A stretch of 64,000 nucleotides of DNA, taken from assembly GCF_036884655.1 (NCBI RefSeq), contig NC_088342.1:13020001-13084000 (forward strand), written 5' to 3'. The DNA is from Musa acuminata AAA Group. Lineage: Eukaryota; Streptophyta; Magnoliopsida; Zingiberales; Musaceae. A program made the position numbers and the translations under genes. This document shows, in pieces, positions 49,601 through 62,040 of this stretch; the first letter of the stretch is position 1; each line of letters starts with the position of its first letter. The notes beneath the pieces are model-generated. The model made no database searches. It saw only the letters and a list, made by a program, of their open reading frames with translations, and was not told the DNA's origin.

Positions 49601-52600
49601 AAAAGGTTAAGCAAATGACCTGGGAATATGTGGTAGAAACTTTTAGTGCCGAGTGTGGTCTTGATGAATATGCTGAATTTTACGATGACCCTTAGCATCA
49701 ATGTTTTTCTTGGAATACAATTTGACATGTTCTCCAAGGTTGTGCTACATATCAATTTTGGTGCATTCTAGTCGTAAAATACCTGCATGTATTACATTTG
49801 TTTATAAGCAGCCAAACGTGTTTGAAGTTCTTGAGTAGGTAATACTCATCTTTATCTAAGTAGCATTCTGTACTCAGACATTTGAAAATTGCTTTTATAT
49901 TGTTTTTATCTACTTTCTGGATAGTATGCCATATATATTATATTGCATCAGTGATTTAAAAAGGCGCTCGGGCGCTCGCCTATGCGCTCGAGCGAGGCGA
50001 GGCGAGGTCCGAGCACCTCGCTTCACTTCCAGGCGGCGCGCTTCAAAGATGCGCCGCCTGAGCGCTCGCCCGAGCCCAGGTGCTGGGCGCTTCGGGCGAG
50101 CGCCTGGGTTAAACCAAGCGATCGAACCAGGATTTTAGGTCTGGTTCGGTCTCCGGTGCTTTAGTTGGTTCAGTCGAACCAATTAAAACCGATATCAGCT
50201 GTCGCTGCCCAACCCTAACCCTGCTTGTTGCAGCTCCCGCTCCCGCTGCTCGCCGTTGTCGCCGCTCGCCGCTCCCGCTCCCGCTCCCGCTGCTACTGCT
50301 TGCCGCTCCCGCTGCCGTTGCTCGCTACCGCTGTCGCCGCTCGCCGCTCCCGCTCCCGCTGCTCGTTGCTGTCGCTGTCACCACTCCTGCTGTCACTGTC
50401 GCTCCCGCTGCCTCCTTACACTCCTGCTGCCGCTGCCACTTCCTCTTTTCTTAGTCAACACCCCCTTATACTCCTCTTCCTTCTTCTCCTTCTGTATACT
50501 GTTAATAGTATACTAATAATAGTATTTGTATTTATTAGATTAATAATATATTATTTTGATTTTAATACTGTTAATTTTTATTTATTTGAAATTATTTTTA
50601 GGTTTCAAGATAAATGGTAAGTGTACAGAGCAACTCAATAGAGTCTCCAATGACATCAAAAAAAGATCCTGCATGAAAGTATAATTATCTGAAGGATCCG
50701 AAAGATCCTAATGCAGTGACTTGTATATTCTGCGATAAGACTACTAGAGGTGGTATTTTTGGTGCAAAACAACATCTAGTAGGAAATGAGTGCAAAAGCA
50801 TCAAGCTCGGCTCCTGCTATTGTTGAAGACATAGAGAATGAAACATATTTTGATGAAGAAGGAGTCGAAGGACAAGAGGAAGAGGACGAATTCAATGAAG
50901 ATGATTTGTGCAAAAATGACGATAATATTAATTATGATGAATGACTTTGATGTAAAATTTTATTGTTTTGAATTTTGAAACTTTTTATTAATGTGACATT
51001 ATGATTTTGTATCTTAGATTTTCTTAATTTAATAGTATATTTTTATTTAAAATTTTAAATAATTATATTTATTAATTATATTATATATTTTTATATTTTA
51101 GCGCCTCGCTTCGCTCGGGCGAGCGCTTGCGCCTCGAGCGTTTTTGAACCTTAGTGCCTTTTGGCGCCTAGCGCTTTTAAAATCACTGTATTGCATATTA
51201 TAACTTTTTTTACACTAGTATGAGTTGAAATTTGTGGTTTACTCCCAAGAAGTGGGTTGCTGATGTTATTGTTTTTTGGTTTGATCCTCATGTATGTTAT
51301 TTGTGACAATATTTAAATCACGTGACATTACACCTATAGTGAAATGTCAAGTTTGGTTGCCTTCAGTATCCATGGAACCCATGGTTTTGCTCATAACCAA
51401 GACGACTTGTATACATCCAGATGTAGTATATGTGTAGAAGTTGGACACTAGGTCCGATTTTAGACATTAAATCCTGATCTAAGGTTTTTGTACGAGTGAA
51501 AAATGTAGGAACAACTTCAAGTGCCAGCTCTTATTTTGCTTTTCTGTTATCAGATGCTGTATAGTTTTTGATGGTAATGTAATAATTAGATGCATAGTGT
51601 AATGATGGAACAGTGACCAATGATGCTAACTTTATGCTCAACACAAGATTCAACCAAGATGATACATTGATGCAAAAATATATTGTCAAAAGACACCTTT
51701 TCCTTTATAGGAGCAAATTTGGCTTATTGGGATACTTCGCAGAAGTAGTTAACCATAGAGGGTTAAAAAGTATATAGGCTTTTTGTGCCATCAAGATTTG
51801 TTTACAGAATTCTGTTGTACACGAAATCAAGTTTCGTCCAATTTTTGGGAATGATATTACAATCTTTTTGTGCTAAGTGTTCTTTAAGTTGAACATGTGT
51901 GCACAATCAAGTAATCATTCTGTTTTCTGTTATTTTGTGAATCATCTCTTTTATTCTTAGTGTTTATTATATGGTAATTGCCCCACTGGTTGTGTTTTAT
52001 AGCTTTTCCATTAAATGTAAATCATGTTTTTCTTTGGTCGCCTTTGTTCTGTTTTGCTGATCTTTTTTGTTATAATCCTTTCAATGCAAAATGAGTGTGG
52101 ATTATATTTTTTGCTATTCTTTGCCCAGAAGAATAAAAATAGTTGATTTAAGTATATTATTTTGTTTTGTACCACTGTGGCTTTTTGATATTGACCTACT
52201 GCCTAATGTTTCTGGTAGGAACACTTATTGACGGGGAGCCGATTCTCAAGTTACCTCCAAAATCAATTTGCCTGAAAAAGGTAGATTTTTCTCACGAGGA
52301 ACGAGAATTTTATTTAAAGCTGGAGGCAGATTCACGCCAACAGTTCAAGGTGCTTACCATATAGAAAGTTGGGTTGTTTACTCAGTAGAAAAAGAGAATA
52401 TGATTTGCTTTTGATGGTTGGATTATAATGCGAACTTCTAATTTGTAGACAAAAACAATGCTAGCTTTCTGCTGTGTTTGATGTGTTTTGGGAGCGTCTT
52501 TTATGCAAGTTAAGATCATATTGTTGAGTTAATTAATAATAAAGAGTGATGGCGTGTTGGTCCCCTTTTCGCGTGGCTGAAAATAAAATCTCTTTGTTCT

Positions 52601-55600
52601 GCTAAGTTGAGTCTTGAACCTGATAGTGAGAACAGTTAATAGTGAATATATCCCAAAAAACTCAGTTCACACACATAATTGACTTATATCAGTAATGTAC
52701 TATAAAAATAAACATGTCCTAATTTAAATCACAAGGACATCGTTAACTTCTATTTGTAAACATTTACAAATGATTGGTAAATTGTACATGCACCTGTTGT
52801 GCATGCTTCCATTTTTTTAACAAAGAGTAAAATCCAGATATTCATTCCTGTTTCATATTATTGCTTAAGCACCTGTATTTTTTCTATATAATTGTAAGAT
52901 GCTAAGTAACAGAAACTGTCTGGTGTCCTATAACTTTTAATGTTGTTTAGACTTTAGAGTGGGATAACAATCCCAAATCATACTAAACTGGTTTTAAATT
53001 TAACTGCTACAGATTTTGATTCTTCAACAACCATTAAAGGGGAATCTCCTTCTTGTTTACTTTGTTATGCGGTAAATGCCCTTTGGAATCCAAATTCAAG
53101 TAATTTTAAATATAGAATTTTTACATGGTTAAAAAAGTTTTGACCGGTCTTGGTAGTTAATTTGAATACATACAAACTAATGAAACTGGAAGCAAATGAT
53201 TGTTTGACTGCTTTGGGCCTGTAGATTTTTGAACTTTAAAGAAATTGACTTAGAGTCATTATAAAAATCACAATATAAGAAAGTTGTTTTATAGGTCATA
53301 TTTTATTTTATTGATTAGAAATGTTTTTTGGTTAAAATCAAATAATTGGACTTATAATTACTTCTTAAAAAAGATATCTTATGACTCGATCTGATGAGGT
53401 AACTATCGTATTAACTTCATTGAGCTTGAACCACTAATATAAAAGACTCAAGCGAAAGTTAACAGTAGTACAACCGTCAAATCTTTGTCTCCCTTACTTA
53501 AGGGCTTGTTGTCCTTATCAAAACCCAACATAATTTAGATTCAGACCCTAGTATGGTGTATGTGAGACATAGCTTACTAGCAGCTACACATCCCAACGTG
53601 CCCTTTAATCCTACTCAAACCTCTCGCCATTCCCAAATATTGGATCGGTTCTGATACCAATTTTTATGATCCGATCTGGTGGAATAACTAGCCTATCAGC
53701 CTATTAGTTTCATTAGGTTTCACTGACTAAAACTGCTTAAATTGAAGTTAATAGTAGTACCATCATAACCTTACAATATATGTCAAGAAGTACCCAGCTT
53801 AGTCTTTTGTTTATCCTAACAACCACCACAAAGTCATATCTTCCTCCTTTTTGATCTAGATATACAAGTTATAAAACATCATTTTGTACATAGTTTTAAC
53901 GAAAAACTGTATTCTTCTTGGTGAAAAACTTTTTGTTGCTTTTTAGTATTAATTATTCCTTACATTATAAGGAGTGCAGCTTATTAAGTTGAGACTGTTG
54001 ACAGGCATATGCTGCTGCTGGAACCTTGAAACAAAACTATGCGAGCATTTTGTTGTTGCTTTTGCGACTTCGGCAGGCTTGTGATCATCCCTTTCTTGTC
54101 AAAGGATTTAACTCGGACACTATTGGAAAATATTCGTTTGATATGGCAAGGCAACTTCCTAGGGAGATGCTGATCAATCTACTTAATCAGTTGGAAGGTT
54201 CTTTAGCCATTTGTGCTGTGTGCAGTGTAAGTGATATCATGTTACAGGCTTCTTTTGCACTTTTTTTTCTCTAGTGTGGTGCCAAATAGAACAAGATAAT
54301 TCTGCCTAAGCTGATGATTTTTGGTGAAAAGACCTGATGCATAAATATTGGTGACTTTAGTTTTTAAGGTTCTTTAGGAGGACAATATCTTCTTTTAAAC
54401 ATATGCATTCCGTAATCGTCATATTGTTTGTCATATGTATCAAACATATGGTAAACATCCTTTTAAAGCAACTTAATACAAATGTTAGGACACCTGCTAA
54501 TTTTTTGGTTGAATCTTGAATTACCATCCCTTTTTAATGTATTTAACTATTTCTTGACAATATTTACCTTCCCTTCTAATAATTAGAATTGATAGCTGAA
54601 TGGCAAAGTTACATAAAGTTATTGTTATGTGGACTTGGAACTTGATATTCTGCCAAGTCATCTTTCTTACTATTTATCATTTAATAGGATAAATCTGGAA
54701 TTGGCTTCTTGAATCTCAATAACCTTCTTTTGTGCTGATGATCATGAGCATTAGAGAGTGTGTCAAATTCTTGTAGTTTGACTTAATTTTAGGGATTCAA
54801 GTTACAGTGGCATGGTAGTTCGAGCTTTGTCAAGTGACCGGCATAGCGTATCAGTGTACTGCCAGAACAGGAAGGAACCAAGAAACCAGCATGAAAACGA
54901 AAGTATTACTTTTCAATGATCTTCAGGCTACTTATATAATTCTTTGGCCTTTCCCTCTGGTGGTACTGCAAGTTGTCATGATCAAAATTTTTTTTTTCAC
55001 TCATCTGAAACCATGATGTCAGGATGTAATATATAAAGTGGGGCTGAACTGGTTAGTTATGTTTAACTTTTACATATTTGCTCATTCCAAAGGTATAAAC
55101 TAGTTGTCTTTGATACAACCAGAGACTAGGAATTCCTTGGACTAGGCAGGTGTCAGAATTTGGTGTTTCGCCTAATATAGGTGAAAGGGCATGAGGACTT
55201 CTTTGATGACTTTCTGTGAGCAACTTAGGACATTTCTTCTTGTGGGATTGCTAAATTGATTTATATTATGAAGTCTGCTGTGTGTTCATGACACCTGAGA
55301 TTGCAGAACTTACAATGAAGAAAGATATATGACATTTGAGTTAGAGTATATCATGCATGGAATCATGGAGCACATGCGGACATAAATATGCTTTATTGCC
55401 TTCCGTATCAGTAGCTCCTTCCTACTAGAGCTGCATAAAGGTTTTTTATTGTCAGTTTGAATCGGTTGCTGAAGTGTTTATATTATAATCTACAATTTAT
55501 ATGCTTGATTTGTTGCATTGTCTTTTCTGACTTTCTGACAGATTTAGTTTTAGTACACTGCCTGTCTTTAGTGCATGAAATATCTTGATATTAGTACCCA

Positions 55601-57792
55601 GTCAAATTTTTTATGACAATGAATTATGTTTCACAATCAATTTAACAAACACATCTATGCTGCTGGTAATTTGTGTCATAATGTGTTTTCATGATTTCAT
55701 ATTCTGGTGGTAAGGATAAGCATTTAACAATTAAGGACGGCCTGGTGCACAAGGCTCCCATTAGGTCAACATATGCAACCTTACCAAAAAAAAGAAAAAG
55801 AAAAAAACTGCATCCTTTTTTACATGTTTAATTGATCTTTTTTGTAGTTGTCCTGAAACTTAATCACATTGTGCTTATGTAGGACCCACCAGAGGATGCT
55901 GTTGTGGCAATGTGTGGGCATGTTTTCTGCTATCAGTGTATATCTGAGCGTTTAACTGGTGATGAGAACTTGTGTCCTGCACCTGGTTGTCGAGATGTAC
56001 TTGGTACTGAGTCCATTTTCTCCCGAAGTACATTAAAAAGTTGTATATCTGACAATTTTGATGATGAAGCTTCGACTAGTTGTTCATTTGATGATGGATC
56101 AATTGTCCATAGTGGTTACATCTCTTCCAAAATCAGAGCAGCTCTAGATATACTAAAGTCAATCTCTTGTCCAAGTTCTGAAGTACATAATCTCATGATA
56201 TGTGGTTCCAAGTCCGATGCCAATGCTTCTGATCATATTTCCACTCTGTTAAACTCAAATGCTGACATGCCAGCCAAGGCTATTGTTTTCTCCCAGTGGA
56301 CCAGCATGCTCGACTTACTGGAGCTTTCATTGAATGAGTGTCTTATACAGTATCGAAGGCTAGATGGGACAATGTCTCTCATGTTACGAGACAAGGCTGT
56401 GAAAGACTTCAACACTGATCCAGAGGTTCGATAATCAAATAATTTATATAATTTTTCTGTACTTGTGGTTGATTTTAGTTTGTGCTTTTTTCAAGTTGTT
56501 GGTTTCTCTTCTTTTTCATTTTTGGAGAATAAACATCGGTATTGTTCTTCAGGTAACTGTTATGCTCATGTCACTTAAAGCAGGAAGCCTTGGCCTGAAT
56601 ATGGTGGCTGCTTGTCATGTAATTCTTCTTGATCTTTGGTGGAATCCAACTACTGAAGATCAAGCAGTTGACCGAGCGCATAGAATTGGGCAGACTCGTC
56701 CTGTGACTGTTTCCCGAATAACTATTAAAGATACAGTCGAAGATCGGATACTAGCTCTTCAGGTAACTTTTTTGTGACGTCGTTTTTTTTGCAGCATTTT
56801 ATGGTTGGATCATTATGGTATTCTCTTGTGTCATCGTTAATCACAGACTCTTAAATTAAATTATGGAGCATGTGACCTGAAGAATCAAAATTTTGAACTC
56901 TGGAAAACAGTTATAGACTTCGTAAGTCGTGTCTTTATCTGATTGTTATTACCTGCTTTAGTTGGTTCACATAGCTAATAAGTTGATTTGCTTACTGAGT
57001 GGATGCAAGGTTAATGTGGAACAATAAGATGCCAAATTTAGTTAATCCCAGAAAAATAGGGGAAATTCATTCTTAGTTGACTTAATGCTAATTCAGTCTT
57101 CACACTCTGACCCATTGTTCTGCTTGTGTTAATGCTAATAATGCACAGACCTGTTCAATCTAAAATTTCATATTGCTGAAAATGATTGTAAGAGTACTAT
57201 TTGCTAATATCATAAATTCTGATATTCTGAAATTTTTTTCCATGTATGTAGGGCCTTGGATGAATGTAAATAGACCTTCCCCATAGGGTTCTTGCTTTTC
57301 CAATTGGCAATTTATGTTCCTTTACAAGGTTTAAAGGTCCAGTTGCCTGTATGACTAGGCGTAATCATGATGAAGCAACCGCTGACCTTGTAGACATGCT
57401 ATTTTTAAACAATGGTCAAACCAACATCAAACATGGTATCTTTTGGTAGTACTTTGTATCTAAAGAAGATAATCCAAGCAATGGTTGATAATCATGTGGT
57501 AATGTACCATATATCCCATATTTGACTAGGAAGTATTTTTCAGTATATTTGAAATCTTAATCATGTTTTGTTCTTTCAACTTCATCTCTATAGTCATATT
57601 ATTGCTATAGTCATTCAAAGTCATGCATCATTTATAACGTTAATTGCACCGTCTGCATTGGAAATATGTTTTATCCAGGAGGAGAAGAGGAAGATGGTAT
57701 CTACTGCTTTCGGAGAAGATCAAACTAGTTCTCATGCAACTCGTCTTACGGTGGAAGATCTTAGGCGGTTATTTAACTGCTTTGACGACTGA
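38026..57792 (+). CDS. CHR28: SNF2-RING helicase CHR28/FRG-like, copy 2 (10 coding exons, native first exon missing)
   Basis: Coding exons: 38026..38722, 38833..39014, 47659..47730, 47816..47890, 48008..48911, 52219..52349, 54005..54226, 55883..56425, 56553..56762, 57679..57792. In the exons I compared, the translation equals copy 1 (about 1049 aa): N-terminal SUMO-interaction-like motif, GLGKT, DEAQ, RING C3HC4, HRIGQ. The acceptor for the start-codon exon (before 37941) is present. The duplicated block begins inside intron 1, however, so the promoter and 5'UTR exon found at 1..657 have no counterpart here. Expression would need read-through from copy 1, the TATA element at 31283, or promoter activity in the transposons (an LTR lies at 34394..34857 but points to the minus strand). 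It may therefore be silent although its coding sequence is intact, or absent in reality if the duplication is an assembly error. Confidence 0.85.
40226..45461 (-). mobile_element. Maximus-like Copia deletion derivative, second copy
   Basis: Same structure as at 12883..18115: complete LTR 40226..41873, gag remnant 44142..44495, truncated LTR 44551..45461. The G run is 21 bases (40256..40276), three longer than in the first copy. One C/T difference lies in the LTR (41223). Confidence 0.8.
44142..44495 (-). pseudogene. gag remnant, second copy
   Basis: Same frame and translation as the remnant at 16796..17149. The zinc knuckle is missing and it is joined to a truncated LTR. Confidence 0.6.
46676..47344 (-). 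mobile_element. Degenerate hAT-family relict, second copy
   Basis: Counterpart of 19332..20000. The AT/AC microsatellite precedes it from 46565. Confidence 0.45.
49949..51188 (+). mobile_element. hAT deletion derivative, second copy
   Basis: Same 1240-bp element with CAGTGATTT ends and TATTGCAT duplications at 49941..49948 and 51189..51196. Its BED-finger remnant is also retained. Confidence 0.9.
53382..53765 (-). mobile_element. TRIM-like element, second copy
   Basis: Counterpart of 26038..26421, with the same terminal repeats and primer-binding site. Confidence 0.65.
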
Positions 57793-58010
57793 GTTTTGGC
57801 ATGAATCATAGTAGTAGTTGATTCATATCTTTTTGGATGTGAATGAATAGGATTGTTGGCTAATTTTTTGAGATGTGCTCCATTCCATCAGGACTGACCC
57901 CTTTTTTTTTTTTTTTTTTTCTCGCTTCCTTTTGTTTTAAATTATAGGTTGATGCTAACTTGTGTAGTTGTAACAGTAGAGTCCAAGAAATGATGGAGCA
58001 TAAGGGACTG

Positions 58011-58058
<48 letters not shown>

Positions 58059-58797
58059 TTAATATACTTTGCTGCCTTCATGAATGGGACGTTGAGCATA
58101 TCATCACTTTTATCCGCAGAGCACGTGTTCTAAAAGCTTCTCAGTGGTAATCTCTGCTACCAAGCGGGCCTAATCCACCGCATCCCTGTCGGCAACTGTT
58201 CCCCGTGGAAACGAGAAGGCTGTGAATCAAATCAAATAGACTCCCACTTAAAAAGGAGAAGGAAAAAAGTAACAAGATCATTGTTAGAGTCAGCACTGAA
58301 CTCAGAATCTGCTCTTTTACTTCACCGACATCAATTACTTATAAATGAATTGTAATGGATCAACCACCTGCTTTTACTTGATTGAACCTTTCGTGTCTCC
58401 GTTGATCGTGATTTGCTGTAATGACATGCTGAGTCAGTGCTGCATGTGATGAGAGTAGGCCGCTTCATGAAAAAGATGAGCATCCACTTGCAGAGAGTCG
58501 AACCCTGAAATTAATTTGATGTGATGACTATCTTGATGAGTGAACACAATATGCAAGGATCCTGTCCAACAATTACATGAAACATGGTGCTTATAAGAGC
58601 AGGCAAGAAGGAAAGAGTACCGATTAACGACTTATAAAAAGGACACTTGTGGTTATGATGTTTACTTGAGACCCACCATCAGTTCTCTTCCTTCTTGCCT
58701 GCTCTTGAAAGCAAGGAAGGGAAGAAACCAGAGAAACTCTCGAGAGACTTGAAGCCCAATTAGCCAAGAAGAAGAGTTCGAGAGGCATCATACCAAA

Positions 58798-58926
58798 ATG
58801 GAGAGCCTGCATGATGACCATGTCATTGAAATTCCAATGAGCTCTGTCACTTATGCTACAGAGGAATCGCCAGGAAAACCTGCTTCTGTTTCTGAGCCTG
58901 TTGACCACTTGATGCAACCCAGTTAA
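58798..58926 (+). CDS. Candidate small ORF, second copy, unknown
   Basis: Identical to the 42-codon frame at 31448..31576, with its TATA box at 58633..58640 and inverted repeat at 58595..58706. At this copy the original downstream DNA (from 59651) is retained, so if the gene has further exons this is the copy with its ancestral 3' context. Confidence 0.35.
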   Translation: MESLHDDHVIEIPMSSVTYATEESPGKPASVSEPVDHLMQPS

Positions 58927-59311
58927 TGCAGTTCTTCCCATCGCAGAGCAAAGACCAGGGCTTTTTCAGTTTTTCAAATCTCAGTTTAGTTCATCGTTGC
59001 ACAAAATGATAGGTGTTACGTTCGAATTCATTTAATATAATAAATATATATTTTTATTTTTTATTTTTATTTTTATTTTTTATTTTTTTTAAAATATAAT
59101 CTCTATTAGCTGTCAGATCTACATTTCATGGTGCATCTGATTGCAGAAGAAGACTCGATTTTTGACTGGTCGAACAGGCAGAGGGCATCAAGAACACAGT
59201 AATCACCGACCTTCACCTTCATGAACAAAACACTCCTTCCTTGATGAAAATGAGATTAGACCTATGTAATGAATCTGCTGTGATGACTGATCCTTAATTA
59301 CTTGGAATTCG

Positions 59312-59581
59312 GTGACATTGGGCCCAAAAATCTCTGAAACTATGGAATGGAAAATCGAGCATGGGAACAAGGACACTCAAGCAGGAGGGGTTGAGAGGGT
59401 CTTCAAACGATCTTTCTCTGCTGAAGGCCTTCCGAAGCTATCTGTCAACCACAACAAGCCCTATCTATCTCAGGGTTACTCTTTCTTTCTTTCCCATGAG
59501 AAGATTGCATTCCACAGTGACAGATCCCTCGAATTAGCCTTTCTCCTAAAGGAGGCTTGGTTAGGGTGTCTTACGAGGTAA
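59312..59581 (+). CDS. Open exon-like stretch, second copy, unknown product
   Basis: Same 89-codon frame as at 31962..32231, ending at a possible donor CGAG|GTAATC. The next 300 bases up to the tRNA gene show no obvious continuation. Confidence 0.3.
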   Translation: MTLGPKISETMEWKIEHGNKDTQAGGVERVFKRSFSAEGLPKLSVNHNKPYLSQGYSFFLSHEKIAFHSDRSLELAFLLKEAWLGCLTR

Positions 59582-59650
59582 TCTCAAGGTTCAAAGTGTC
59601 CGACGATTTTGCGTTACTATATTTTGTATAGATTCTTGCAATGTCATAAA

Positions 59651-59876
59651 CCACAAAACGATTTTTTTCCCTAGGGGTTTTGATACAATAGCAGCAATCC
59701 ATCTTGGAATACTATGTTGAAGTGAGACAGATTCAATTTATGTCCATAAACAAATTGTTCTCAATTGAACCTCTATAACGAGATAGATAAAATGTGAGAG
59801 TCCTCCTATCATATCCATTGATATTCTATAAATTGTCATCAAAATAAATATAGTTTTAAAATTATAATATTTATTC
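59651..59876 (+). other. Single-copy spacer between the duplication and the tRNA gene: no gene seen
   Basis: AT-rich DNA beginning CCACAAAACG, directly after the end of unit 2. It is the ancestral continuation that is missing after unit 1. Confidence 0.5.
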
Positions 59877-59881
59877 GCGGG

Positions 59882-59920
<39 letters not shown>

Positions 59921-59949
59921 AGTCGTGTGTTCGATCCACGCTCATCGCA
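59877..59949 (+). tRNA. tRNA-Phe (anticodon GAA)
   Basis: 73 bases, without intron, starting GCGGGGATAGCTCAGTTGGG (A box) and containing GTTCGATCC (B box). The anticodon GAA is at 59910..59912. Against the plant tRNA-Phe sequence as I know it there are three transitions: one in the variable region, one in the T stem (C to T, leaving a G-U pair) and one in the acceptor stem (C to T, also G-U). The cloverleaf is still possible. A T run at 59959..59964 can end RNA polymerase III transcription. It may be functional or a slightly decayed copy. Confidence 0.9.
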
Positions 59950-60295
59950 CTGATAATATTTTTTAATTTTAGACTTTAAAAATTTATAACGATATTTTAA
60001 AATACAATTAGCTCAAGTAAATTTGAAAAATAAAACCTTTTTTAGCTAACTAGAAATAAGCTTTTAAACGTGTCAATATCCCTCACTCACTAACTTTTAC
60101 CTTAACAGTTTCTTGGTCATAGGTATCAACATACTTTCTGTTCTCCTGTGATCACATGCATGAGATATGCTACCAGAGTGAGATTAAAGGGTCCGAGTCC
60201 GCACCAAAACTCCATCCATTCGCATGTGTGCATATATAATCAATCGTCGGGTAGCTGCTGCTGTGTGTGTGGCACCTTAACAAGATTTGCTTGAG
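59950..60295. other. Spacer between tRNA and the minus-strand gene: no gene seen
   Basis: AT-rich, then a mixed stretch that is probably the 3'UTR of the minus-strand gene. Confidence 0.4.
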
Positions 60296-60889
<594 letters not shown>

Positions 60890-60962
60890 GAGAGAAGACC
60901 AAAAGGCGGATCAAAGTGACGACGACCTTTCCGCGGGGCTTTGCTTCTGCTTTATGTATATG

Positions 60963-60971
60963 TATATATAT
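60963..60971 (-). promoter_or_regulatory. Possible TATA box of the minus-strand gene
   Basis: The minus strand reads CTATATATA about 75 bases before the start codon at 60889, a suitable position for a plant core promoter. Confidence 0.4.
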
Positions 60972-60999
60972 AGCGAGAGAGCAAGTTAAATGTGGAGAG

Positions 61000-62040
61000 A
61001 CAGAACCAATCGGTCTGGGTTCTTCCGGTTTCTCGACTAGTTTGATTTATTGATTGGGTTGGAGAAGAGAGTGAAAGCAAATGGAGGCTTCACCTGCTTG
61101 GAATGCGAGCTCCAGCTTCGACTTCTGCGCTGTGGCAGACACCAGGATTTCCCGGGAACATCCTCCTTTTCCCGCCAATTTTCTTTTTCTCACTTTTAAC
61201 GGGAGAAATTGTAGAATAGAGAAGCTTAGATCCTTGGCAAACTTGTGTTCGTTCTTATGGTAATGGTGACGTTTAAAGTTTTTGGACGAAAAACAAGTTC
61301 ACATTACACAGCCAAAGTCCTGTACAGATTACACATCACGAGGGATCTCATTAACCGTGGCAGATAAGGATCAGCTAACAAGATTCGAGCAAAGAGCAGA
61401 CGACATGACGATTGGTATGAGCAGAAGAGGGCATCAGCAGAGAGAAGAGACAGCTCCAGGAATACTTTTTTTGAGTCAGATCCATAAGATAAGAGAACAA
61501 ATTTTTGCGGATCCATCGTTCATTTACCGAATGAATCAACGAGAAACATCCAACACGCTAAAATATCAGCCAAAAATAAGTTCCACAGAAAGATGGCAGA
61601 AAAGCAGTAGTTTCATCTATCTGTATCCACGCAAAGTTTCGAAATATCCCATAACAACATAGGTGTTGTATATACGCCCCCGCCCTCCCCCCCCCCCAAC
61701 CAAAGTAGTCTACACAAAACTCAGAATATTTCAATATACGTAGGAAATTATCAATGTTGCAAGGGCAAACATGAATCTTGATACTTTGTGCAAGTTAAAT
61801 TAAAAATCTGACACATCTCAGTGAGCTTAAGAAGAAGAAAAAAAAAAGGAGTTTTAAGAATTAACAAAATCACATTGACTTTTTTTTGGATCTTTAAACA
61901 AGCATCCAAAGTTCCTTTAGTGTCACGCCTCAACCAGGGATTGGGTTAACTTGAGACTGAGGACCTTCAAACACAAGTCAACCCGAAAAATAGTCATTCG
62001 GTAGGATGTCGTGATGGACCATTTATGGCATCAGACTAGA
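61000..62040. other. No confident gene; C-rich tract
   Basis: Frames of 60 to 126 codons occur on both strands (for example 61282..61662, +), but none shows a domain or consistent coding bias. The stretch at about 61280..61660 could be the 3' end of a minus-strand transcript. A C-rich run lies at about 61677..61699. The right 120 bases are unrelated to the SNF2 gene and abut the relict. Confidence 0.35.

Larger units (their letters stand above)
32301..59650 (+). repeat. 27.35-kb direct tandem duplication, unit 2
   Basis: Second unit, collinear with 4930..32300 throughout, with offsets of 27371 falling to 27343 and then 27350 as simple repeats change length. It holds a full set of SNF2 coding exons and every transposable element of the first unit except the left part of the LARD-like element. 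The near-perfect identity means either a very recent event or an assembly error. Confidence 0.95.
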
